A stretch of 64,000 bases of DNA from Tubulanus polymorphus (GCF_964204645.1 NC_134032.1:1514916-1578915), one strand, 5' to 3'. Counted from the first letter of the stretch, positions 1 to 13,790 are shown. Notes: generated by a model not told the origin, from the letters alone. A program made the numbers and translations.

Positions 1-175
1 CCGGGTTGATCATTAGCCGCTATCACGCCGGACTTATTTGGTCCGGGTTGATCATTAGCCGCTATCACGCCGGACTGATTTGGTCCGGGTTGATCATTAG
101 CCGCTATCACGCCGGACTGATTTGGTCCGGGTTGACCATTAGCCGCTATCACGCCGGACTGATTTGGTCCGGGTT
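1..175. repeat. 42-bp tandem array (cut by window edge)
   Basis: About four copies of a 42-bp unit that begins ccgggttgatcattagccgc and contains tatcacgccggactgatttg. Copies differ by one or two bases. The array runs off the left edge, so its full size is unknown. Confidence 0.95.
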
Positions 176-425
176 GAACTAGGTACGGGTACAGGTCCGG
201 ATATTGGTACGAGTTCTGGTATTGGTACGGGTCCGGGTTGCACTGGGTATTGGTACAGGTCCGGGTATTGGTAAGGGTACGGGTATTGGTACGGGTCCGG
301 TCGGAACTGGGTATTGGTAAGGGTACGGGTATTGGTAAGGGTACGGGTATTGGTACAGGTCCGGGTATTGGTAAGGGTACGGGTATTGGTACGGGTATCG
401 TACCGTACCCGAAACGTACCGTGCT
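176..425. repeat. GGTATTGGTACGGGT-type short tandem array
   Basis: Degenerate tandem repeats built from ggtattggta and cgggtccggg blocks, directly abutting the 42-bp array. Its open reading frames on both strands come from the repeat and are not genes. Confidence 0.9.
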
Positions 426-1080
426 TTGACAGCGATTGTTCGGGTCGTGTTGGGCACCAGTGTATATGTTAGGCCCGGGCTCTAATGGGCCAAATTCGGT
501 GCGGGTCCACCACGGCCATAGTTGATAAAACGGTTGTTTATAGCGAGTTGACACTATATCCCGATGTTTAATGTTTATAGCCGTTTAGACTCTGCGCGCG
601 CGTGAACAATGAACAATCATGCACAAACGACACAATTTATCATCATCGTTTGAAAAAAAAAACGAATGAAGCGAAATCGTGTTATTTTCAAAAGAGTGAT
701 GAATGGTTTCAACGCGAATCTCCTGGGAATCCCAGGCGACTCGAATCGCCACTTCTGGCTGCTTGCGGCTTTTGAAAATCGTACCCGTATCGAAAACGCC
801 AAAGCCGCCGCATCCACGCTGAAACGTGCGCCATTTGCAATTGTAATGTAATTCAATTTTCGTATTTGAAAATTGAATAAGGTTCATTTTGATGAATTTT
901 GATATTCGGTCGTCTGTTGAGAGAACGACAGACGACATTTTACTGGCGGAGACTCGTTACTGTCGATTTGAATTCATTCTGTATTTAAGAGCACTTCACG
1001 TTGAATAACATCAAAACTGGTTTTCGATAGTAGAAAAAACCCTTCCTTATCCCTTTACCGCATTAGGAGACGATCACAGA
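426..1080. other. no gene seen
   Basis: Unique-looking sequence between two arrays. A short ORF pair overlaps on both strands around 585-938 but has no recognisable domain or splice context. Nothing else is supported. Confidence 0.5.
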
Positions 1081-1603
1081 CTCTTACTCGGTATTTGGCA
1101 CCAACTCCAACTGGCTACAAGTTTACCAATCGTAGCTTCACCGCTGAACGAGACAGAGTCGACATTTTATTTCTGAAACTCTTAATCAGTGTTTGACACC
1201 AACTCGGGGTAGAATTTTACCGGTCTCAACTTTACCGCAGTAAGAGACAGAATCTACTGTATTTCACAAACTCTTACTCAGTATTTGACACCAACTCGGG
1301 GTAGAATTTTACCGGTCTCAACTTTACCGCAGTAAGAGACAGAGTCTACTGTATTTCACAAACTCTTACTCAGTACTTGACACCAACTCGGGGTAGAATT
1401 TTACCCGTCTCTGACGCAGTCGGAGACAGACACAGCCAACCGCATTTCTGAAATTCTAATCAATATTTGAAACTAACTGGAGGTATAAATTTACTAGTCT
1501 TAATCTCACTGCAATAAGAAACAGAGTCTACCATATTTTTCAAACTCATTATTTGACTACAAATCCGGCTCGAATTTCACCAGGAATTTAAACCTTGAAC
1601 AAG
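1081..1603. repeat. About 92-bp diverged tandem array
   Basis: Five to six diverged units of about 92 bp, each with an actctta(c/a)tcagtatttga start, a caactcggggtagaatttta middle and a cagtaagagacagagtctac end. The two central copies are nearly identical; the outer copies are more diverged, as expected when an array is homogenised from the inside. Confidence 0.85.
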
Positions 1604-3085
1604 AACAGATTCTATTCGAAACCCGTGATTTGGCACCAACTCGGGGTCGGATTTTACCGGAAATCTGAGCTAGCGCGCAATGTACAGGGTATTTCCCCAT
1701 GGTTTCACGATTTCTCAAACTATACCCGAAGCTCCTGTGATTGGAATACCGGGCTTATATAAGGTTAAAGTTTAATAACGATACGGATGATCTGGTATTC
1801 GTGAAGCGACTCGCAGCCTCAGACAGCAGCCGAATTTCCGCAGTACGGCGTTTCAATTTATTAGAAAGCCTGCTGTCTGTGTCGCGAACCTGATCGGGTA
1901 ATCTATTTCGCTTCACTCTCGAATTTTTGGTCGTCATACTAAACAAACATGTCGTCACCGAGCGCGGCCGATATTTGATCGATTGTATTTCGAAACGCTG
2001 TTTTTTCGATGTCTTGTTGTGACTGAGGAATCTAACAGTGAAGTTCGTTCGATCCCAGCAACTCGCGCGCGGATAGCGTGAACGAGGAAACGCAGTGAGG
2101 GGTGGAGGGGAGTGGTCGCAGTGTTGCTCACATAACGTTTTGCAACACGTGATGAATGGCCGCTACAGCCATCCCCTTATGACGTCACGGGAATTACACT
2201 AAAACTAAGCTTATTGGTTTGATACCATATTATTGAACAATCTATATCACAATTTACGTTAACAATTCTAAGTTCTTTCCCGTGATAAAGAGTTCTTATC
2301 GGCTAAAAGATAGTTTCATTGGATTGAACTTTCTGTGGTGCCTTACTTATCATAGTGCTGGGGTGGTTGCTCAAGGGTTACACCATGACTACTGGGGTAA
2401 CTTACTGCAAGGTTACTCCTAGACGACCATGGTAGTGATCAGTTAGTGATGCTACAGTTACTGATTCCGCGCTACGGGGGGAGGGGAGGGGGGGGGGGTC
2501 ATACCGTTAAACACCATGGTACGTGTCTCAGTTGCCATACGGCTGTTGTTACAATACCACGGTACAAAAGCCGGTGGTTTCTAGTTAGATTTGCCTTTAG
2601 AACGCACCCCGTTACTGTTCCTCGCTTACCAGAGGAGTAATAATACTAGATTACCGCAGCAGCGCGGCACGCGGGCTGGCTTTACGATCGCTTCGATCCG
2701 TTTTTTTGTGTGGTAAAACAAAACCCGGCGGCAACAGATGTCCGCGAGCCCCGTATAGAGAGCACCGCGTGTAGATAGAACAAAGCCCTTTGCGTGAAAT
2801 TTCACAAACAAAACAGAAATCAATTAAATCTCGTCAAAATGATTTTTCTATTACTAGCTAAATGATATAGAATTAAACACTCGACTGCCACAGTAGCCTA
2901 CTTGTCTGCCCCGCGCTCAGAGCGAACACTCGCTCACAAACAGCTGCAACATTTACAATAGATGATTACTGTAATTTATTCATAACGCGGGACGTATATT
3001 TTTTACCCGGTGAAAAGAAATCTTTAACTCAACACACGATTAGTAGCTATATATCTGAGAGGCTTTTTAACTTGACGAGCGGCAC
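1604..3085. other. no gene seen; contains one CRE module
   Basis: No coding exon found. An atggccgctacagccatccc...ttatgacgtcac module lies near 2156-2187 and recurs elsewhere in the window. A G-rich run lies near 2476-2498. Confidence 0.5.
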
Positions 3086-3534
3086 CGCGCGCTAACTCAT
3101 CCGCCGTTCACTCGGCACCGCGCGCTAACTCATCCGTCGTTCACTCCGCACCACGCGCTAACTCATCCGTTGTTCACTAGGCACCGCGCGCTAACTCATC
3201 CGTCGTTCACTCGGCACCGCGCGCTAACTCATCCGTCGTTCACTCGGCACCGCGCGCTGACTCATCCGTCGTTCACTCGGCACCGCGCGCTAACTCATCC
3301 GTCGTTCACTCGGCACCGCGCGCTAACTCATCCGTCGTTCACTCGTCACCGCGCGCTAACTCATCCGTCGTTCACTCGGCACCGCGCGCTAACTCATCCG
3401 TCGTTCACTCGGCACCACGCGCTAACTCATCCGTCGTTCACTCGGCACCGCGCGCTAACTCATCCGTCGTTCACTCGGCACCGCGCGCTAACTCATCCGT
3501 CGTTCACTCGGCACAGCGCGCTAACTCATCCGTC
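3086..3534. repeat. 33-bp tandem array
   Basis: About 13.5 copies of a 33-bp unit, gcaccgcgcgctaactcatc followed by cgtcgttcactcg. Because 33 is a multiple of 3, the array is open for 122 codons as an 11-residue repeat; this follows from the period and is not evidence of a gene. Confidence 0.95.
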
Positions 3535-3914
3535 CTGAAGTCATCAGCGATGAGGGGTCGTTTTGCGATGGTTTCCTATTCCCTGGCTTCTATATAGATT
3601 CATCGCTGTCCTTTATTTACCAGTACATCATCTTAATAGCAATTTCATGAAGTTAATGAACAGATTCGTAGATCAGGTGTTAACCGGGTTTAGAATAAAT
3701 ACACCAAGACGAATAGTGATATATAGGTGTAACTAGTTTATTTGACGCACGAGCGGTTTACGGTAAAAATGTCACCGGAAGAAATGTCACCGGAAAACAT
3801 CCGCACAAGTTTCCGCTACTATAGTGTGAGTTAGGCTACTATGGTTGCGGAAACATGTACGTCAAATAAACTAGTAACACCTAAAAAAATGAGAAGTTGG
3901 TCATTACTAACTCA

Positions 3915-4130
3915 TCATAATTTTACTGAATTGTTGAAGATATCGAGGATGCGGCGGCGGCGGCCATTTGCAACTAATCATAATTTTACTGAATCGTTGA
4001 AGATATCGAGGATGCGGCGGCGGCGGCCATTTGCAACTAATCATAATTTTACTGAATCGTCGTCCTTAGTCATCATTTTTCTGAATCGTCGAATTGGAGG
4101 CGGTCGTCATTAGTAACTAATCATAATTTT
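3915..4130. repeat. 63-bp tandem repeat, about 3 copies plus remnants
   Basis: Copies start at 3915, 3978 and 4041 (tcataattttactgaat). The first two are complete and contain atcgaggatgcggcggcggc; shorter pieces follow to about 4130. Confidence 0.9.
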
Positions 4131-4860
4131 GCTCCGATTAAGCGAATACCCTTTTCGCGCGTTCATACATAGTATTCGGAACTATTCGGTGTTAAGATGG
4201 CGCAGTTAATGAACGAATATCGTATCGGTTTTACGATATTCGCAGCAGTTTGCTAGACTCCTCAATCTATCTATCTATCATTACGACGACCCCGCGGGGA
4301 AGACAGCAGCGACTCTCTCCTCCCCTCTCTCTCTCTCATCTCCCCTCTCTTTCATTTTCCGCGTTAAAAAGCGTTTATTTATTATTAAGTATGAGTTGAA
4401 GTTGACGAAGGAGGTTAATGGATTATATTTTCTCTCCGTAGACATTATGAATTGTGTCGTTATTTCTAATGCATTTCGAGCTGTGTGAATGAACACTTTG
4501 TGTCACCAGTTTCATACATCACACGCTCTACGCGGCCCCGCGCTCTACGAATAAATACATATCAAAATACCGAATCTATTTCTTATTCTCAAGTTTTTCT
4601 CGTCTAACGATTTTCATATTTTGGGAAAACATCGATAAAAAAGAAAGAAATAATTGAAAAATTACTCGATATCAGTCGGAATCGAGTGTGTCCGGAGCTC
4701 GACTGTTACGATCCCCGGTTCTACAGTTGAAATCAATTCATTTTCAATGTTTTAACCCAGAGTCAAATCTGAACTCAGAACTGTTGAACTGGATCCTGGA
4801 AATGAACTGATTTTAACTTATAGAGTTAACATTAACTCAGGAATGCGGAACTTCATTTTT
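4131..4860. other. no gene seen
   Basis: Includes a CT-rich low-complexity patch (4314-4353) and, at 4745-4830, a degenerate copy of the family whose hallmark is ...gaactggatcctgg. No coding evidence. Confidence 0.5.
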
Positions 4861-5247
4861 GTGCACTCCCTGGACCCCGAGATGGAGCACTCCCTGGACC
4901 CCGGGATGGAACACTCCCTAGAACTCGGGATGGAGCACTCCCTAGAAGTTGGGATGGAGAACTCCCTAGAACCCGGGATGGAGCACTCCCTGAACCCCGG
5001 GATGGAAAACTCCCTAGAACCTGGGATGGAGCACTCCCTGGACCCCCGGGATGGAGAACTCCCTAGAACCCGGGATGGAGCACTCCCTAGACCCCCGGGA
5101 TGGAGCACTCCCTAGAACCCGGACTGGAGCACTCCCTGGACCCCCGGGATGGAGTACTCCCTGGACCCCGGGATGGAACGCTTCCTGGACCCGGGATGGA
5201 GCACTCCTTGGACCCCGGGATGGAGCACTCCCTGGACCTCCGACTAA
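4861..5247. repeat. 24-bp tandem array
   Basis: About 16 copies of ggagcactccctggaccccg followed by ggat. The 24-bp period keeps frames open on both strands; the predicted repeats (MEHSLDPG type) are by-products. Confidence 0.95.
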
Positions 5248-7904
5248 AACACCGCTTGCACTTGTGACAGTTCCAGCTTCATAAACGTCGTATGTTTGAG
5301 CTGACTACGGCCCTGAAAGCCTCTGTTAATTGAGATCCACCCCATCTTTACCAATGGTACATTCTACCGCGTTGTCGCGGCGACTTAGAGTCTTCACTCT
5401 CCGGGAACTCTGACAGTGCGCGCGCGCGTGTGTGCGTCGCGTTACTGGTGCGTCTTCTAGCTGTCGACACCAGCAGCAGTCGTACGAGTAACCTCAGCGC
5501 GATCACCTCGGGATCACTCTCTTCGGCGCGATCACCTCGTGATCACTCTCTTCAGCTGTCCGCAGACTGTCGGATTATACCGGACTCTCCAACACGTGCG
5601 CCGCGCGTGATTGCTCCATTCAATCAAACTTTACAAATCGCGATCGCTTCAAAAATATTCGGTTACCTTTTTTTTTCGTATCGGGACTATCTTCGTATCG
5701 GAATCGACAGTGACGGGGTGGTGGTGATGGTGGCGGTAATTCGGTCGGCTGAACACCGACTGCGGCAGGCGAGGTCACCGGCGTAACGATAAACGCATCT
5801 GCCTTTTGTTTTACACGCAGATATTATTATCTATATATATATATATAAATATATATATCTATATATACGCGTATATATTAATATGTTCTGTCGATTATTA
5901 CGCGGAGCATGTGTTGTCGTTGCTGCCTCCAAATGAAAATTAATGGGCCCCAATCAGTCAGTCATCGTCAGTAGAGGCCAGCGCGCTAAGTACTATACCA
6001 CAGTTCAACAGCTCAGAATTAAAAACAGTTTCGTTCGACTAAAACTAGTCGTTTTAACGTTGCCGGGATTATCGCGTTTATTTCTTCTCTTCGAAATTAA
6101 CTTCATTCGCGATCGAGGAAATTTTAGGATTTTATTTTTGTCGTCTGGGAAACTATGAAAATTAGTCACACGTAAGTAGAGACTATAATTATATATTATA
6201 TGTTTTTAAATCGAGATATCCTACTGCGGTACAATCACCGAGGTCTAATTTTTGAAAAAAAAAACAATATCATTTGCGATCGGGTTCTGTCAAACCTGAC
6301 CGTCCAATGGGACCTATATTCCCCGGTTACGAACTAACTACGTCTGCGGGTCTTTTGCCCTGGTACTGTAAATCAACTTTGTCTCGTCCTGAGTTTTTTG
6401 CCGATAACTGGAAACCCTTTTCTCTATTTTATCATTTTCATTCTTCTATTTTGCGCGCGTTCTATCATCAAGATATATATATATTATCTTCAAAATGTGA
6501 TCTTGCTGTTTATCAATTTATTTCACGATAAAAAATCAAATTTTCCCATTAAAGCAAGAATTTCATGTATAAATTGATAATATTTAGAAAAATCTGAATA
6601 ATTCTATAAGGCGAGCGCGCGTTAAAAAGCTGAGTATTCATTAAACCATGGACAGCAAAAAGTTTGGTTTTATCAACGTTTGACCCGACCCATGTCGAGC
6701 GCCAACACAATTCACAATTCGGGAATAATTAGTCAACGTTTTTAGATTTAACTGATCGACTGTTTGTGGGTAGGCCATGAAGAAACTACGAGAGGGTAGT
6801 GACGTTTCGACTCAATGCTGGGCCATTTTGAAAATTTTGAAAAGCGGCGCATATAAAAACAAGATCTTCTCTTAAGTTTTTCTTTGTGTTTTCTTCGATT
6901 ATGATTATGTAGTAAATTGAAACCAACCGTTCTAGGCAGCAGGCTTAGTTCTAGAATGCGGCTGAATAAAAACGATGTGATACATCGTTACCTTCCTCGT
7001 AACACTTGAAGGCCCAAGTTTCAGCGATATTTGGACTCGTTGAAAATGCAGACTTTGTTGTTAAGAAGGGACTTATTAAACAATCGAAAATAAAATATAC
7101 AAATCGCTTAATATTCTAAACAACGAATAACTTAACGCTCAATGTGGTGCTTGGCATCGCAAACCGCTGTCAACACATTCAGATCATGTAGATTTACACA
7201 TCGATTACTATATCGAATTGCCTCACTTAATCGCCGTTGAAGTTCATTATTAAAAAGACGTGGAAATTCATTAAATAGAGGATTAAAAAATCGTGAAATT
7301 TCGTGAAATACAAAATAAATATACGAAATTGTAATTACTATCTTGAATGGAATGTGCAAATATTGATGACGTAGTGCGCATGCACTCGCAGACAACATTT
7401 CGAATAAGGCGTTATTGTAGTTTATGTGTGGAACGGTTTTTACGGCGTCGAAAAGCGTCGCATCGGTTCAATGCATGAAACGTGATGTATAATGCGCGCA
7501 TATCGTTTATAGAGGATTCCTATAAACGGTTCGATTTCAATCGCGAGACACGTTCAAAACATCTGCAGCGCCCTGCCTCCCTCGCTCCCCTCTCGCGCCC
7601 TCTCTCCCTCCGCCCTCCGTATACGCCCTCGTCGAGCTGATATGATTTATACGTGAAATATATCAGGTTCAATTCGTTTATATACACGCGCGTTGTATGT
7701 CTGATATTCACCGCGACTTTCGAGCCGGGTCTGCGAAAACTCAAGTTCAGGATGCAAAAATCAGGCGCTTGGAAAAACTCGCTCAGCCAATTACAGTGTG
7801 TTCTGCTCGTCGTGTCACATCGGTTTTTTTATATTATATATTTTCTATATGAACAACTCACTGTACTGTGCAATTTGTTTTGTTGTAAATTTAGCTAAAA
7901 AGTC
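5248..7904. other. no gene seen
   Basis: AT-rich intergenic sequence with a (TA) patch at 5834-5890 and CT-rich runs at 7561-7618. The ORF at 5430-5786 has no recognisable domain or splice partner. Confidence 0.5.
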
Positions 7905-8262
7905 TAGGATCCAGTTTCACAGTTGTTGTGAGTTAGAGTTAACTCTCAACTCGGGATCCAGTTCCACAGTTGTGAGTTAGAGTTAACTCTGAACTCGGGA
8001 TCCAGTTCCACAGTTGTGAGTTAGAGTTAACTCTGAACTCGGGATCCAGTTCCACAGTTGTGAGTTAGAGTTAACTCTGAACTCAGGATCCAGTTCCACG
8101 GTTGTGAGTTAGAGCTAACTCTGAACTCGGGATCCAGTTCCACAGTTGTGTGTTAGAGTTAACTCGTGAGTTAAAATTAGTTCATTTTCAATGTTAGTTC
8201 ATGTCAGTTAGTTCAAAGTTAGTTCATTTCGACTCACAACTGTGGAACTGGACCTGGGTGTT
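7905..8262. repeat. 44-bp tandem array of the TCCAGTTCCACAGTTGTGAG family
   Basis: About six copies of a 44-bp unit: gggatccagttccacagttg, tgagttagagttaactctga, actc. It closes near 8238-8262 with an inverted copy (acaactgtggaactggac). The unit matches the ends of palindromic MITEs at 13791 and 24786, so it looks like a tandem amplification of a MITE end. Confidence 0.9.
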
Positions 8263-8783
8263 TAGATATGTTCTACAGCCCTGAACGAAAAAATACAATA
8301 AAAGCATTTTCACCGAATCGTTCGGTTGGAAATACAGATATTTGTCGTGGTTTGATGGCAAATTTCTGTGAAGAATTGGAAATCTTAGCCGCAAAACTGG
8401 AATAGACATCCCCTGGGCCTGGAATAGAAACCCCCCTAAAGTTAGTCGGTGATTAGATGTTTACTTGTCGACAATTCAGTCTTCTACATCTACGTATGAT
8501 GATGAATGATATATTTTGCATAATCGACTGATTTTAATTTATACAAATTATGTTAAATATTTGGAATATTGATTGCACCCGTTTATTCCATTCGAAAGAA
8601 CTGATGAGAGTTGACTATAGCGCTAACTACTGCGAATACGATGGCTTATCGATCATGATTTAAGTACATATCGATCTCATACTTATCAATACAATACGAT
8701 ATTGTCTAGTAAATGATTATCAATGGAATCAAATTGTAAATCCCTATTATAGATGATTATATATTATATGGAATACGACCATT

Positions 8784-8884
8784 GTGACATCAGTTCTGAA
8801 TCTTGAGTCGAAAATGACAACTCTTCAATTATTTGACATCGGTTCTGAATCTTGAGTCGAAAATGACAACTCTTCAATTATTTC
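8784..8884. repeat. 50-bp tandem duplication
   Basis: Two adjacent, nearly identical 50-bp copies that begin tgacatc(a/g)gttctgaatc, at 8784 and 8834. Confidence 0.9.
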
Positions 8885-10020
8885 AGCATCAAATTTGTTT
8901 TACGCACAACTGGTTTACAGTGTAGAGGATATTGTACCGTGTGAAGTGAGTTACTGAGTTCACGGCGATCCCGGCACGCTCTCTCTCTCTCGCGTCCATC
9001 TATGAATATTTTATCCGCAGTGTCAAATATTGCCCTCTTCATCGACAGACACTTCTCACCTCTTCACCCGATATAACTTTGCTGTTATTTGCATTTTTAT
9101 CAGTTAAAAATGAAAATATCGATGCGTTGTTTCCGCAAAAACGCTGACTATTGACCCCCGGGACTGTATGTACATTACACTATATTAATATAACATTGGA
9201 ATTTGGGGCTACGTGACCCCCACATTTCAGCAAACAACTCCATTAGTGCAGCCGTACCCCCATTAATATCATACAACCTTTCAGCTACTGACCCCGGTAC
9301 CACGGGCAAAGTCGAACAACCTTTCAGCGACTGACCCCCCAGTAACCGAGCTAATTAGAAAGAACCTCTGATCTCGGAATCAATTTGCAAACGATGGACC
9401 ATGAGCGTCCATTCTATAATTATCAAGGTCAATAGGAAACAGAGTCGTTAATATTTATTGAAGAATTTGATAATAGTCACTGAGGTCGCGTTGACGTGGC
9501 GCGACACTACAAAACACTATATTCAGCATCCCACTTATAGAAAGATTGATAGATTGTCATCAGCGTGGTGGAGTAGGTGGAATCTGTGGATTCGGTGGAA
9601 TCTGTGGTATAATCATTAAAGTTCAAGCGGCTGTTTAGCTGCACAAATACGAGATACAAGTGGATTCATACATTAATGATTATATTTGTATGATTGGAAT
9701 GATTCGTGTGATCGTCGTTAACTGGGTCAATAGCTACTGGCGATAATATGCTTAACTATGGTCATTAGATACCGTGGGTCATTCTGCTGGCAGGCTAAAT
9801 TCCATAGATACAGGGGTCACTTGTCGGGAGACGTGTAGGTTCAGCGATCGGTTACTGATTGGCTACGAACCGATTCGATGAAAATATATCTGAATTCGAC
9901 TTTTATTTTGTACTTCCCGGACGTGTCGTGGTGGGTGTTTTAGGTGACGCCATCAATCAAAAACAGGGACATCATCCCGATTTCAAGATCAAAATGTACC
10001 ACACTGAAAAATGGTTGTTC
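8885..10020. other. no gene seen
   Basis: No coding exon. Several ctgacccc-type short repeats occur at 9150-9345. Confidence 0.45.
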
Positions 10021-10024
10021 TGTA

Positions 10025-10110
10025 CGATAAGTCACAGAGATGTTATGCGCACTCATCGGGTGTCGAACCCCAGTCTTGCGCGTGTAGAGCGAGCATGCTA
10101 ATCACCAGGG
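10025..10110 (-). mobile_element. tRNA-headed SINE-like copy
   Basis: On the minus strand the sequence contains a tRNA-like A-box region (gtgattagcatgctcgctct) and a B box (gggttcgacacc), followed by gatgagtgcgca. The same layout and tail start occur in the copy at 26868-26945, so this is a SINE family rather than a tRNA gene. Confidence 0.6.
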
Positions 10111-10430
10111 CTGGGTTTCGTGGAAGAAAAATAGTCCCTGAGAATATTTTGAAATTCGTCAGTTATAACAATGGTTTCTCGTTGTTACTACGCTGGTTGT
10201 CACCCAAATTGAGGATTTACCCCTAGGGATAGCTTTGATACTGAGTCTGTGAAACCGGGCCCTGACCTATAGGCCAGAACTAGTCCCTTAATTTACAGGT
10301 TGTTCTATATGCGGCACAACTGTGAAATGATGTTGCAGCTGTAGCGTCGTCTATAGAATATCGCGCGATAGAAGTTGCTGGTCAAGTTTTATGGCGCAAG
10401 TCGCATGATCCAGCTCGACCACAGAGCATG

Positions 10431-10462
<32 letters not shown>

Positions 10463-11487
10463 GTTGTTAAGAACTTATTTCTACTTCAGCGTGTTCAGAC
10501 ATACAGTACACTGCAGTGTAGTGGTACGCGTCACTTGGAATACAAAATATGACTTAATGATCACCGCATGTTTGACAGACTGTTGCGTCAAATGTCCATT
10601 TATGTTATCGGATTGTCGTCTGCACGAGTATCCGTCTGCTGGTCTGCTGTGATGTGATGCAGCCATTGATCAGTAGTGTATACAATCAGCTCGACCTTCA
10701 GAGCAATGGAAATCGTTGGATCTCTCCACCAGAATATCTACTCGCAATATTTCCTCACCCGGTTTATTTTTTTTTTGCTCGCCCATATAAATTCTAAGAA
10801 ACAAACTGAGGACTGATGAACCGTCGAGGCCTGGGAACTCCATCTACTTCTCTTTGTCGATGGGAGACTGAGTCTATCCTGACTGCTTACCTCAATGGGT
10901 AACAATGTCTAACTAGACCATGGACTCAAGACTTTAGCCAAACCTTAACGGTCCATTTCTCAGTGGTTCACGGATCCCTATCATCGACTGCTGTCTGTAA
11001 GTGATTAACAGGCACCCTTCAAAACAATACCGTGAAACTCTGTAAATTTCGACACAAGTATATATAAATTATCGATAATATTCAGTTCGCGCTTTGATCT
11101 TAGAGAATTTTTCCGATATAAGAACTCGACTCGTATTAGCAGGCGATGTAAAGGAATGGTTTGTGGTGACCGATAGCCGCAGGGTGATCTCGTGTTCATG
11201 TGTATATATACCAATACGGCGGCGGTCAATTAACTATCGACATCAAACTACTGGAAAATGATTTCATTATTTATTTACATCTGTACAACTCTTACTATGC
11301 TGCGGTACTGGTCTCTTCGTCCGACGCCTCTTCACGATATTGCTTCTTCGGTATTGCTATAAGAAATGACCAAGTTCCAATGTTGGTGAACTTCGGAGCC
11401 GAAACAGTCGATCCATCTTTAGAAATTCGGAGTGTGGAACCAACGGGCCGAGAGTCTAATGTCTATTTCAACTTGACTTCAGAACAC
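10111..11487. other. no assigned gene; one unassigned ORF
   Basis: An ORF is open on + from about 11188 to 11496 (roughly 100 residues, no ATG near its start). Its composition looks protein-like (for example YGGGQLTIDIKLLENDF), but no family is recognised and no convincing acceptor opens it, because the candidate acceptor near 11181 is followed by an in-frame TGA. It could be a last exon, a relic or chance. Confidence 0.3.
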
Positions 11488-11822
11488 GCGGCCTAGCTCA
11501 GTCAGTTTTGGTGATACATACCTGAAACAGGTTTTAGAATAGACTGGCAGTTGAACAAAAACATTGATTTTCAATCGATTTTATACTGTATTGAAGGATA
11601 TCCACTGAGTCTTTATTGAAAGGGGTTAAACAGAGAAAAGTGACTCCATGATTTGAATGTTTAACAATGTGTTTTCATACCTATATACCATCATTTTTGT
11701 TGATTTGAAAAACTTGATGTTTCAGTTCAACCGCCAGTGAATTCTGGTCCTTAAAAGACCTATATTGGGTATATACCATCAAAACCGACCGAACTAAGTC
11801 ACAGTCACGTGATATCCTTTCA
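11488..11822. mobile_element. MITE-like element related to the 57.2-kb fold-back
   Basis: The left part (cctagctcagtcagttttgg ... ctggcagttgaac) is partly mirrored in the right part near 11728-11818, giving degenerate terminal inverted repeats of about 90 bp. The internal actgtattgaaggatatcca is shared with both arms of the 57.2-kb palindrome. Confidence 0.7.
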
Positions 11823-13790
11823 AGTCAAATAGACATTAGGGTCGATTTGAAACCATAACTGTGGAACTGGATCCAGACGCTTTATGTTTGGATGTTGATT
11901 TTTCATCATGTTTATGTATCAATGTTAATGGGAAAGTTGTGAAATAGTTTGACCACGATAAACTACATGAATGCAGCAGTAGCAGCAGCAGCAGCAGCAG
12001 CAGCAGCCTGTATAATTATTGTCGAGTCACGCAGCGCACGATCCAGGGCGAAGATAGCAGACAAAATACATCTAAATTATCACAAATACAATGATAACTA
12101 TTATTGATGTTTCAGATGGGTTTATTATTGCTGGTTTGTGTACATATGTATGTCGCGGACTGTTTCGCGTTGTTATCGCAAAAACCACGTTATATCATCG
12201 TTTATTATTTTCACCGGTATCAGATCGTCTGCCGGTATCAGATCGTCTGCTCATATCGTTACTGCGCGCGCGCGCGTGTTCAATAATTGATTGATCGGCA
12301 CACACTGACACGTGACATAATACACGAACTACTCCACGACCGTTGTTTGGCAACAAGAGAAATCTGTTTGTTTCTAGGCGTCGTATTTCCGGTTTTGTTC
12401 AATCGACGAATTTGTTCTCTAAGACTCTTAACCATTCAGCTGTTTGTACAGCAACATTTCGCTTTGTAGAATTAGATCACGTTTTGTAAAAATGGCTTCC
12501 TCGGTCGGTGTTGTCACACCCCTATGACGTCACGAATTATCAAATCGAATGAAATTTCACCTCTCGATTTCGGCCTTGTTTTTAAAAAACACATATCAAA
12601 CATTGATGAATTAGATTCCAAGAAGATGTAATTGTCTTCTTAGAATCCCCCATATGACGTCACAACATCTCCCAAGCGTAACCCTTATCAGTAAGACTGA
12701 GAAGTAAGCTATCATCAATGAGTAATAGGTCACAGATTATCAAGAGCGCGACGACGGAGGTAGAAATTGTGTTTTTGTTTCTATCACTAATTACTTCTAA
12801 TCAACGTGTGACGGATGTTTAATTATTTGCGTAGTAATTAATACGGGCAATTACCGGAAAATCATCAGCGTGATTAATTATTGTCTTTAATGAGATGTGA
12901 AAATAATTAGAATGAACTTAAACTGATTGATCTCAGGTTTATATCAGGATACAGGATACAAGGACAGATGAGAGGTGTCCCGTCACTCGAAATAAGAGTG
13001 ATTGTCATCCCTGCATCAAACAATGCGATATTACGCCTTATCCCTGGTGACAATCGCTAATGCCAACAATCGTATCAGTAATCTCTACTAGGCTTACAAA
13101 TCCCAAATCGTGCGCTGAACCCATAACCTTAGTTTGAGCTGAGATCGTTTTGAATGATTACTCCGAGCTTTGAAGGACGGAATGATAACTGGTGCTTTTT
13201 TACGGTCAGGTTATTTGCATATCGCGCACCTGTTCGAAAAACGTCACGCAATTTGCATATCACGCAATCACGCTTTGAGCTCAGTGTTAGCTGAGCTCTT
13301 TTTGCGGCCACTAAACTTCATTTTCAATCGTATTTTAGCTCGGTGGGTTTGACCAGCATTCTGTGTGGATATTTGCATTGACTGTATTCATTCTAATTCC
13401 CCGAATGTCTTCATATGAATATCCAGTATAGTCTTAGGTTTAGTAAACGCGCACGTTATTGAATTATAATTGGTAAACAAGGTGCGTGGTAGGCTGGCTG
13501 TTTGTGAATATACATTCACCGCTGAGAGCTACCGTTAAGATAAATAATTATTGTTTGCGGGGTTTTGATGGTATTTCGATTCGGAATCTAGAACCAGGGA
13601 TAAATAGACGATTCAATAACGGTTTATACTCTCTGAAATTTCCACCAGACACCCAGACAGTTAGCGGTATGTATCTTAGAATCCATCTGACTTTTGGCAA
13701 GTTGTACAGTTTGAATTTGACTCACGAGTGATATATAGATAAAGTTATCACTAAAACTCACGGTTTTGAGATGGATTGAACGTATGGCTT
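11823..13790. other. no gene seen; CAG repeat and two CRE modules
   Basis: A short (CAG)n tract lies at 11971-12007. Modules ending in ctatgacgtcac and catatgacgtcac lie at 12491-12535 and 12650-12663. A 13486-13731 ORF has no recognisable domain. Confidence 0.45.

Noticed and set aside
3170-3538. 122-codon ORF with an 11-residue repeat
   Set aside because: Frame kept open by the 33-bp satellite period only.
1-5247. CRISPR-like regularly spaced repeats
   Set aside because: Units abut without unique spacers, and the window is clearly eukaryotic; these are minisatellites.
4818-5284. Repeat proteins on both strands
   Set aside because: Artefacts of the 24-bp array.
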